A stretch of 9,797 nucleotides of DNA from Acidobacteriota bacterium (GTDB taxonomy: Bacteria > Acidobacteriota > Terriglobia > Bryobacterales > Bryobacteraceae). The position numbers and the translations under genes are program-made. Positions 1 through 5,626 of this stretch are shown piece after piece; positions within the stretch are counted from its first letter, which is position 1; every line of letters starts with the position of its first letter. Location of the stretch: the NCBI GenBank assembly GCA_018268875.1, contig JAFDVT010000053.1, forward strand, positions 1-9,797, read 5' to 3'. The notes beneath the pieces were generated by a model. It was not told the DNA's origin. It was given only the letters and a program-made list of their open reading frames with translations, and did no database searches.

Positions 1-372
1 GAGGTCGAGAAGGTTCGACGCAAGCTGTCGCAGGAACTCGCGTCGTTGCAGGGTCGCGCGCTGTATGAGGCGGCGGTTGCGGGGGCGGACGGGGTACGGC
101 GGCACTTGCATCGCGGGGCGATTACGGATGAGGTTCGCGCACAAGCGACGGCGTTCGCGTTGGGGTCGAAGGCGGTGTTCCTGGCGTTGGGCGGCGATAG
201 TGTTTTACTCGCGGCATCGAAGGATTCCGGGATCAACGCGGGCGCGGTGGTGAAAGCGGTTGCGGCGCGAGGCGGAGGGAGTCCGCAGATGGGGCAGGGC
301 AGCGTTGTGGATGCGGAGGCGGCTGAGGAAAGGATCCGGACGGAGTTGGCATGGCCCAAAGAATCTATCTGA
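1..372 (+). CDS. DHHA1-domain protein, C-terminal part (probable AlaX-type alanyl-tRNA editing protein); 5' end outside window
   Basis: The reading frame is open from base 1 to a TGA at 370-372, so only the last 123 residues are visible. They begin with a charged helix typical of the linker before a DHHA1 domain. They then show the DHHA1 pattern: a hydrophobic strand ending in SVLLAASKDSG, then AGAVVKAVAARGGGSPQMGQGS, which corresponds to the glycine-rich loop followed by an A/GQG segment. DHHA1 domains sit at the C-terminus of alanyl-tRNA synthetase and of stand-alone editing proteins that deacylate mischarged tRNA(Ala), and also occur in DHH phosphoesterases. The DSG..AG spacing and the QGS ending resemble the free-standing AlaX-type editing proteins more than AlaRS, but the catalytic HxxxH part is outside the window, so this is inference. 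The next gene starts inside this one (22-nt overlap), suggesting translational coupling. Confidence 0.75.
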   Translation, partial: EVEKVRRKLSQELASLQGRALYEAAVAGADGVRRHLHRGAITDEVRAQATAFALGSKAVFLALGGDSVLLAASKDSGINAGAVVKAVAARGGGSPQMGQGSVVDAEAAEERIRTELAWPKESI

Positions 373-869
373 TTTCGACTGGCGGGACGATTGAGAAAGT
401 CTATTCGGAGACGACGGGGACGGTTCGTAATGAGTCGTTCAAGTTGGACCGGTATTTGCAGCAATTGCGGTTGCCGGATCTGGAGATCGACGCGGTGCGG
501 CTGATGAACAAGGATTCGCTGGACATGACGGCGGCGGATCGCGAATTGTTGCTGGCGACGGTGCGGGCGAAGTTGGAGTCCTACGCGGCGCCGGTGGTGG
601 TGACGCATGGGACCGACACGATGGTCGAGTCGGGGTTGTATCTGCAGCAGAATCTGGGGCCGGATTTGAGCGTGCCGGTGATTCTGACGGGGGCGATGAC
701 GCCTCTTGGGTTCGAGCGGTCGGACGGGTTGCAGAATCTGACGGAGAGTCTAATAGCGGCGCAGATTCTGCCTCGCGGGGTGTGGCTGGTGATGCACGGG
801 ACGGTGTTCCCGATCGATGGAGTTCGCAAGGACCGGGAGCGGGCGGTGTTTGTGCGGACGTCGAGCTAA
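351..869 (+). CDS. Short single-domain L-asparaginase-like protein
   Basis: This 172-residue protein matches the N-terminal, catalytic domain of bacterial type I/II asparaginases, which hydrolyse L-asparagine to aspartate and ammonia. STGGTIEKVY (residues 9-18) holds the nucleophile-type Thr13. THGTDTM (85-91) supplies the second Thr-Asp pair (Thr88, Asp89). LTGAM (112-116), ERSDGLQNL (122-130) and the late lysine (Lys160, in VRKDRE) are also in place. Classical asparaginases are about 320-350 residues with a second domain. This one stops after the first, as in a known family of about 160-170-residue asparaginase-domain proteins that share the KDSLDMT segment (54-60), so I read it as complete. 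Start ATG 351 has a GGAG at 342-345, 5 nt upstream. Whether it has real asparaginase activity is unknown, because part of the classical active site comes from the partner subunit's second domain. The stop is 3 nt inside the 3' end of the convergent hicB-like remnant. Confidence 0.85.
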   Translation: MAQRIYLISTGGTIEKVYSETTGTVRNESFKLDRYLQQLRLPDLEIDAVRLMNKDSLDMTAADRELLLATVRAKLESYAAPVVVTHGTDTMVESGLYLQQNLGPDLSVPVILTGAMTPLGFERSDGLQNLTESLIAAQILPRGVWLVMHGTVFPIDGVRKDRERAVFVRTSS

Positions 870-1045
870 CGGTCGTTGCCGAGGGTGGCGGCGTGAATGT
901 TGGCAAGGGCATCCTGCTCGGTATCGCCTTGGGACCAGCAGCCGGGGAGCTCTGGGCAGGAAGTGCGGTAGCCTTCTTCGGTTTGCCTGAGCGTCACCGG
1001 ATACCTCATAGGCATTTGCAGATTACTGCGATTGTTGCGTGCCAT
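866..1045 (-). pseudogene. HicB-like antitoxin, apparently truncated at its C-terminus; no HicA partner
   Basis: The minus-strand frame encodes MRYPVTLRQTEEGYRTSCPE followed by LPGCWSQGDTEQDALANIHA. This is the signature first half of HicB antitoxins: a beta-strand opening, PELPGC, then QGDT-E-ALANI. HicB proteins normally continue through a helix and often a DNA-binding tail. Here the similarity ends around position 895 and the frame terminates at 866-868 after about 59 residues, right against the 3' end of the asparaginase gene. I chose ATG 1045 because an AGGA (complement of 1053-1056) lies 7 nt upstream; the domain itself starts at ATG 1009. No HicA toxin ORF (a small dsRBD-like protein) flanks it, so it looks like an orphaned remnant left by a deletion. 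It is also possible that the short protein still folds and is expressed, so the pseudogene label is a judgement. Confidence 0.65.
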
Positions 1046-1047
1046 CG

Positions 1048-1069
1048 TTATATCCTGAAAGCGCAGAGG
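1048..1069 (+). promoter_or_regulatory. Candidate -10-like element and ribosome binding site for the RHH antitoxin gene
   Basis: A TTATAT hexamer at 1048-1053 stands out as an AT-rich spot and could act as a -10 box, although I see no good -35 hexamer at the usual distance. AGAGG at 1065-1069 lies 8 nt before ATG 1078 and is a reasonable Shine-Dalgarno site, which supports that start over the upstream in-frame GTG/ATG codons. The same stretch holds the start and ribosome binding site of the divergent hicB-like ORF, so any promoter here would be shared or overlapping. TA antitoxins commonly autorepress by binding such a region; that is family knowledge, not visible here. Confidence 0.35.
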
Positions 1070-1077
1070 CATTCCCT

Positions 1078-1308
1078 ATGAGCCAGCTACGTGAACAACT
1101 CAACACGCCGGTCGACAGCGACATCCTCGCCGCTGTTCGTGCTTTGGCGGAGCGCGAGGGCCGTCAGGTGCATGCCCTGGTCGATGAGGCCTTGGCGGAC
1201 CTGCTGGAAAAACGGCAAAGGGCGCAGTGCCCGCGCGATCATGTCATGGCTGCCTACCGGAGCAGTCACGAGAAATACTCCAGTCTCTACAAAAAACTTG
1301 CAGAATAG
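1078..1308 (+). CDS. Ribbon-helix-helix antitoxin of a Doc-type toxin-antitoxin pair
   Basis: The product is 76 residues. Residues 7-46 (a short strand around QLNTPVDSDI, a helix LAAVRALAEREG, then VHALVDEALADLLEKR) fit a ribbon-helix-helix DNA-binding fold. The tail (about 52-76, PRDHVMAAYRSSHEKYSSLY...) is a charged, helix-prone segment of the kind that wraps the partner toxin. The gene sits immediately upstream of a Doc/Fic-type toxin remnant, with 6 nt between its TAG and the toxin ATG, which is the usual antitoxin-first layout. The frame is intact and complete, unlike that of its partner. In such systems the antitoxin neutralises the toxin and represses the operon through its RHH domain. 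The pairing is inferred from position and from the recognisable tail; I have not matched it to a named family. Confidence 0.8.
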   Translation: MSQLREQLNTPVDSDILAAVRALAEREGRQVHALVDEALADLLEKRQRAQCPRDHVMAAYRSSHEKYSSLYKKLAE

Positions 1309-1314
1309 GGGCGA

Positions 1315-1713
1315 ATGCCGGAGTACCTGACCGTTGCAGAAGTTCTGGCCATGCATGAGGACCAGATCGGTCTATACGGTGGTGCATTGGGTGTCCGCGA
1401 TGCCGGATTGCTCGAAGCGGCCGTGCTTCGCCCACAGAACGGCTAACACGCCGATCTCGTCGAAGAGGCTGCCGCGCTTTGGGAGAGCTTGGCGCAAAAC
1501 CACCCGTTCTTCGACGGGAAGAAACGCACGGCGTTTGCGGCCACCTATACGTTCCTGCTGATCAACGGCGGGCAGATCCACGCCGATCCTGAAGATGCGT
1601 ACCTCTTCATCGCTGGACTCTACGATACCGGTTCGTTCCGGTTCGAACGTTTGACGGCGTGGCTGCGCGAAAACGTTCGATGGGATACCCGGGCCGCCGA
1701 CGGTCCTTCATAA
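1315..1713 (+). pseudogene. doc: Death-on-curing (Doc/Fic-fold) toxin, interrupted by an in-frame TAA at codon 44
   Basis: Reading frame 1 from ATG 1315 encodes MPEYLTVAEVLAMHEDQIGL, then GVRDAGLLEAAVLRPQNG, a TAA at 1444-1446, and continues in the same frame to a TAA at 1711-1713 (133 codons including both stops). The N-terminal half has the conserved GVRD.GLLE.A..RPQ segment of Doc proteins. The second half has the Fic motif HPFFDGKKRTA at codons 63-73. The stop replaces a position that is usually Tyr in this family (RPQ.GYYADL), so one base change from TAC or TAT would create it. The Fic motif carries Lys where the family has Asn (GNKR becomes GKKR), while the catalytic His63 is kept. Active Doc phosphorylates EF-Tu and stops translation. 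With a stop before the motif the toxin should be dead, unless readthrough or a restart (TTG 1489, only a few codons before the motif) makes a fragment. Confidence 0.85.
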
Positions 1714-1721
1714 TAGAAAAC

Positions 1722-2561
1722 GTGGATGTATTCGACGAACTCGTACGCCTGCGGCGGCTTGGGCAGAAGTCTGCCTTGGCCACTATTGTGCAGGTGAACG
1801 GGTCCATTCCGAGCTTTGAGAGCGCGAAGATGCTGGTCCGCGAGGATGGGACCTTTGTCGGGACTATCGGCGGCGGTTGCGTCGAGGCCGAGGTTTGGAA
1901 TGCCGCTCGCGAGGTGATGGATACCGAAAAACCGAAGCATCTTACCTTTAGCCTCGGGCAGGATGCCGCTTACGATAATGGCCTGATTTGCGGAGGGCAG
2001 TTGAACGTGTTTGTCGAACCCGTTGTGCCTCAACCCCGGGCGCTGATTTTTGGGGCGGGACATATTTCGAAAAGCCTGTCCAAGGTGGCGACGCTGGCCG
2101 GGTTTGAATCCGTCGTGGTCGACAATCGCGAGGCGTTTGCCAGCAAGGAGCGGTTCCCCGAGGCCGCCGAGGTCATCTCCGACGAATACGAGAGCGTGTT
2201 CCCGGGGTTGAACATCACCTCCACCACCTATATCGTGATCGTCACGCGCGGGCATCGCGACGATATGCGGGTGCTGCGGTGGGCGGTGTCGACTCCCGCC
2301 AAATACATCGCGATGATCGGCAGCAAGCGCAAGACCATCGCCACCATACACGAACTCGAAAAAGAAGGTTTCGCGCGGGAACAGTTCGAACGGATTCATG
2401 CGCCGATGGGGCTCGAGATCGGCGCCGTTACGCCGGAGGAAATTGCGGTGTCCGTCGTCGCGGAAATGATCGCCGTGCGAAGGGCTCCGGTGGGCGAGGC
2501 TTGGCGGTCGATTGCGAAGTCCGTGTTCGCGCACGACCGGTTGAAGGCTTTGCTGAAGTGA
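1722..2561 (+). CDS. XdhC/CoxI family protein (molybdenum cofactor insertion or maturation factor)
   Basis: From GTG 1722 the protein has 279 residues. The N-terminal XdhC domain contains LATIVQVNGSIPSFESAKML (residues 19-38), GTIGGGCVEAEVW (47-59, with conserved Cys53) and DNGLICGGQLNVFVEP (85-100). The C-terminal Rossmann-type XdhC_C domain opens with LIFGAGHIS (108-116) and VVVDNRE (131-137), followed by VTRGH (174-178), MIGSKRK (198-204) and PMGLEIGAVTPEEIAVSVVAE (from 228). Family members bind molybdenum cofactor and help sulfurate and insert it into xanthine dehydrogenase/CO dehydrogenase-type hydroxylases. The GTG gives the typical family start MDVFDELVRLRR; upstream codons in the frame overlap the doc remnant and look unrelated. 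No clear Shine-Dalgarno site precedes it. The stop overlaps the next start (TGATG), so it is coupled to the mobA-like gene. Confidence 0.9.
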   Translation: MDVFDELVRLRRLGQKSALATIVQVNGSIPSFESAKMLVREDGTFVGTIGGGCVEAEVWNAAREVMDTEKPKHLTFSLGQDAAYDNGLICGGQLNVFVEPVVPQPRALIFGAGHISKSLSKVATLAGFESVVVDNREAFASKERFPEAAEVISDEYESVFPGLNITSTTYIVIVTRGHRDDMRVLRWAVSTPAKYIAMIGSKRKTIATIHELEKEGFAREQFERIHAPMGLEIGAVTPEEIAVSVVAEMIAVRRAPVGEAWRSIAKSVFAHDRLKALLK

Positions 2562-3112
2562 TGCGAATTGGCGGTCTGGTGCTGGCGGCGGGGGCGTCGC
2601 GCCGGATGGGTTCGCCCAAGGCGTTGCTCACCATCGAGGGCGAAACGTTCCTCGATCGCATGGTGCGCGTCATGCGTTCCGCTTGCGACGAGGTGGCTGT
2701 GGTTGTGCCTCCGCTGTGGCCGTTAGCCGAGGGCTATGTGCCGAATCCCGATCCGGAGCGTGGGATGCTGAGTTCGCTGCGATGTGGACTCGAACGTCTG
2801 ACGGGGATGGATCATGTGTTGTTCACGCCGATGGACCTGCCGTTGTTAGAGCCTCGCACGGTTTCCGCGATTGCCGGTGTGGCCGGTCGCGCGGCGGTGG
2901 TGATCCCGCGGTATGGCGAGGATCGAGGTCACCCGGTGGCGGTGGATCGCGTGGTGATGGGCGAATTGCTGGCCGCGCCCGACGGGGTGCAGCCTCGCGA
3001 TGTCATCCGGCGGGACGATTCGCGGGTGTTGTTTTTGGATGTGGATGATCCGGGCGTGGTTCGCGACGTCGACCACCCGGAGGATTACCGGAAGTTGCTG
3101 CAGCAGTCTTAA
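2561..3112 (+). CDS. MobA/MocA-like nucleotidyltransferase (probable molybdenum cofactor cytidylyltransferase)
   Basis: This 183-residue protein has the NTP-transferase signature LVLAAGASRRMGSPKALL (residues 6-23), in which the glycine-rich loop and the Arg/Lys bind the nucleotide. RGMLSSLRCGL (67-77) follows, then FTPMDLPLL (88-96) with the metal-binding Asp92, GHPVAV (123-128) and a late DVDHPEDY (169-176) with acidic residues. This architecture matches MocA/MobA enzymes, which attach CMP or GMP to molybdopterin-bound molybdenum. Immediate coupling to an XdhC-family gene (1-nt overlap) favours the MocA role, making cytosine dinucleotide cofactor for xanthine dehydrogenase or CO dehydrogenase-type enzymes. 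Substrate preference (CTP or GTP) cannot be settled by eye. The target enzyme is not encoded in this window. The ATG at 2561 is fixed by the N-terminal signature starting a few residues later. Confidence 0.87.
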   Translation: MRIGGLVLAAGASRRMGSPKALLTIEGETFLDRMVRVMRSACDEVAVVVPPLWPLAEGYVPNPDPERGMLSSLRCGLERLTGMDHVLFTPMDLPLLEPRTVSAIAGVAGRAAVVIPRYGEDRGHPVAVDRVVMGELLAAPDGVQPRDVIRRDDSRVLFLDVDDPGVVRDVDHPEDYRKLLQQS

Positions 3113-3115
3113 TTC

Positions 3116-5623
3116 ATGTTGAAACGTTTTCATAAGCTCGCCAAGGTTCTGGCCGTGGTGGTTCTGCTGTTCGTGATGGCGGGCGTCGGGGCTCCGTACT
3201 TCCGCGCCGACTATTTTTCCTCGCGTATCCAGGAAGGGCTGGAGCAGGCGCTGGGCCGCAAAGTGTCGCTGCGCAACGTGCGCTACAACGTCTTTCAAGG
3301 GCCGGGGTTCCAGATGGAGGAAGTCACGATTTCCGAGGACCCGCGGATCGGGATCGAGCCGATTGCGCATGTCGCGGAGATGCAGGCGCGCGTGGATGCG
3401 CTGAGTCTGTTGAAGGGCCAGATCCGGTTTTCGAACCTGCGAATGGTGGAGCCGACGGTGAACCTGACGCGGGCGGCCAATGGCGGTCCGTGGAATGTGG
3501 AATTACTGCTGGGGCGCGCTACCGCTGACGCGTCGCAAATTCCGGCGATCCAGATTCGCGACGGGCGGTTGAACTTCAAGTTCGGGGATCGCAAGGAAAA
3601 GTTCTATTTCGGCGCGGTGGACCTGGATCTGGCGCCGTCGGGCCGCGGTGGCGGGTCGCTTGGGCTGACGGCGTCGGCGGAACCGTTCCGCAACGATATG
3701 CCGGCGCGCACGGTGGGTCGCGTGCATCTGCGGACGTCACTGCAGAACGGCCATATCGACGGCGAAGTGGAAGGCGAACGGGCGAGCATTGCGGAGATCG
3801 TAAAGCTGCTGGGCGTGACGGCGCCTGGGTGGAAGGGCTTCATGGCGGCGTCGCTGCAGTTTGGCGGTTCGCCGGAGCAATTGAAAGTATCGGGCGAGGT
3901 GAAGCTGGACGATCTTTCGGGTGGGATTCTGCTGCCGAAGTCGAACGCCGGCGCGCTGCCTGTCGAAGGTACGGTGAACTTGCGCGGGCACGAGATTGTG
4001 ATCGGGACACGGAGTTCGGAATCGCCGCTGCCGTTGAGCGTGCGGTTCGCGGCCAAGGATTATCTGGCGAAGCCCGAATGGAACGGTTCGATCGCGTTTC
4101 GCGACTTTTCGGCGCCGGCGTTGTTCGGGGCGTTGAAGCAACTGGGCGCGAACGGTCCCGAGGGGTTTGGGATCGAGAAGGGCGCGGTGAGCGGGAACAT
4201 CACGTTTGCGCGTGAGAGCGGTTTGCAGGGCGATGTCGAGATTTCGGGCGGCGAGTTCCTGCTGCCTTCGGGCGGGCGCCTGACGGAGCCCAAGTTCCAA
4301 TTCCTGGTGACCGGGGCGAATACGTCGCTGCGTACGCATTCGCCGGGGCTGGAAGGCGACGCGGAGGCGGCTGCGGCGATCGACGGCAAGTATGACCTCG
4401 AGACGCGGACGCTGGATGTCAAGATTCAGACCTCGCCGGGCAAGGCGCCGGAGCCTCTGGCCGGGTTGACGCAGATGATTCCCAGTGCGACGTTCCTGCA
4501 GGGGTTGGGCAAGCAGGGTTCGTGGAAGGGGAATGTCCGGTACCTGGCGGTGGCGGACGAAGACGCGGAATGGTTCGCGCAGGCCGATGTGATGGACGCG
4601 CATCTGGATGTGCCGGGGATGGCGTGCCCGGTGGTGGCCTCCTTTTCGGTGGCGCTTTCCGGAGGACGGCTGGTGGCGCGCAATTTGCGCGGGAACTGCG
4701 GGACGGCGTTGAAGTTTACGGGGGATTACCGGTACGAGCCGAAGGCGACGATTCCGCATCGGCTGAACCTGGCGGCGGCGAATGACTGGAACCTGACGGA
4801 GCTGGAAAGCGCGTTGCGTCCTACGCTCGCGCGGGGCGGCTTCCTGTCGAAGACGCTGCGGCTGGGCCGGGCGCCGGCGCCCGAATGGCTGACCGGGCGC
4901 AAGGTGGAAGGTACGTTCCGGGCGGCGAAGCTGCAGGCCGGGGCGATGTTTGCGCTGGAACGGGTGGGCGCGAAGTATACGTGGACGGGTTCGCGCGGCG
5001 TGCTGACTGAGGTTGCGGCGCGGACGGCCGACGGGGGCGCGACCGTGAACGGCGAGATCCACGTGGATCTGTCGGGATTTCAGCCGAAGTACAACGCGTC
5101 GGGGTCGATCGGGGATGCCGATGTGAGCGGCGGGCAGGTGGACTTCAACGGCGCGCTCGAAAGCGAAGGACTTGGAGGGACGCAACTGCTGTCGCACGCG
5201 TCGGCCAAAGGGGCGTTTCGAGGTCGCGCGGTGCGGTGGAACCCCGAATGGTTGTTCGAGGAAATGAGCGGGAACTTTACGTTGTCGGTACCGGCAAGCG
5301 CGGCGGGCGGGCCGAAAGTGACGCTAACGGATGTCGCGTTGAGCCAGGGCGGGGAAACGTACCAGGGAGGCGGCGCGACGCAGGCGGACGGGAAGCTGGT
5401 GTTGGAAGTTGCCAGCGCTGGAACACCGGGGACGGCGGGTTCGCCGGCGTCGTCCGGGAGCGCGTCATCGTTGGGGACGGGGTCTTCGCTGGGAACTGCG
5501 TCCTCGCCGGGGTCAGCGTCGCCATCCGGGAATGGGTCGCCGGGAGTGGGAACGGCACCGGCCCCGGGAAAGCCCGCGGGCCGGCCGTTGCGATTGATCG
5601 GATCGTCGATCCGTTGGCAGTAG
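3116..5623 (+). CDS. AsmA-like inner-membrane-anchored envelope protein
   Basis: This is an 835-residue protein with a basic N-terminus (MLKRFHKLAK) and one hydrophobic segment at about residues 9-27, which suggests an uncleaved anchor with the remainder in the periplasm. The next part is characteristic of AsmA-family N-termini: SRIQEGLEQALGRKVSLRNV (36-55), then NVFQGPGFQMEEVTISEDP (58-76), ARVDALSLLKGQI (91-103) and a MVEPTVNLTR segment (110-119). The rest is a long run of alternating beta-strand-like segments with few cysteines, as in AsmA/TamB-type proteins that form a groove for lipids. Such proteins are linked to phospholipid transport and outer-membrane homeostasis in Gram-negative bacteria; the specific role here is inference. 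Residues about 767-822 are a Ser/Gly/Pro/Thr-rich low-complexity stretch interrupting what looks like a last beta-strand pair. It starts 3 nt after the mobA-like stop and is probably co-transcribed, though functionally unrelated. Its stop lies 3 nt from the convergent ATPase gene. Confidence 0.85.
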   Translation: MLKRFHKLAKVLAVVVLLFVMAGVGAPYFRADYFSSRIQEGLEQALGRKVSLRNVRYNVFQGPGFQMEEVTISEDPRIGIEPIAHVAEMQARVDALSLLKGQIRFSNLRMVEPTVNLTRAANGGPWNVELLLGRATADASQIPAIQIRDGRLNFKFGDRKEKFYFGAVDLDLAPSGRGGGSLGLTASAEPFRNDMPARTVGRVHLRTSLQNGHIDGEVEGERASIAEIVKLLGVTAPGWKGFMAASLQFGGSPEQLKVSGEVKLDDLSGGILLPKSNAGALPVEGTVNLRGHEIVIGTRSSESPLPLSVRFAAKDYLAKPEWNGSIAFRDFSAPALFGALKQLGANGPEGFGIEKGAVSGNITFARESGLQGDVEISGGEFLLPSGGRLTEPKFQFLVTGANTSLRTHSPGLEGDAEAAAAIDGKYDLETRTLDVKIQTSPGKAPEPLAGLTQMIPSATFLQGLGKQGSWKGNVRYLAVADEDAEWFAQADVMDAHLDVPGMACPVVASFSVALSGGRLVARNLRGNCGTALKFTGDYRYEPKATIPHRLNLAAANDWNLTELESALRPTLARGGFLSKTLRLGRAPAPEWLTGRKVEGTFRAAKLQAGAMFALERVGAKYTWTGSRGVLTEVAARTADGGATVNGEIHVDLSGFQPKYNASGSIGDADVSGGQVDFNGALESEGLGGTQLLSHASAKGAFRGRAVRWNPEWLFEEMSGNFTLSVPASAAGGPKVTLTDVALSQGGETYQGGGATQADGKLVLEVASAGTPGTAGSPASSGSASSLGTGSSLGTASSPGSASPSGNGSPGVGTAPAPGKPAGRPLRLIGSSIRWQ
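5414..5581 (+). repeat. Low-complexity, degenerate repeat region coding for a Ser/Gly/Pro-rich insert in the AsmA-like protein
   Basis: The DNA is a run of imperfect short units built around tcg, ggg and tcgccgggg-like words. It encodes about 56 residues drawn almost only from S, G, A, P and T with a few L (for example SSLGTGSSLGTASSPGSAS). The reading frame stays open across it, and the protein resumes with RPLRLIGSSIRWQ before the stop. Such sequence evolves by slippage and probably forms a flexible linker or loop. Confidence 0.7.
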
Positions 5624-5626
5624 CCT

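Noticed and set aside
1620..2534. A 304-codon - strand ORF opposite xdhC.
   Set aside because: Shadow of the XdhC frame, whose motifs on the + strand are unambiguous.
3737..5197. A 486-codon - strand ORF opposite the AsmA-like gene.
   Set aside because: Arginine-rich shadow frame without domains; the + frame has a membrane anchor and AsmA pattern throughout.
5599..5613. Small stem CGGATC-GTC-GATCCG just before the AsmA-like stop, considered as a terminator between the convergent genes.
   Set aside because: Only 6 bp, tight 3-nt loop, lies inside the coding region and has no T run after it on either strand.
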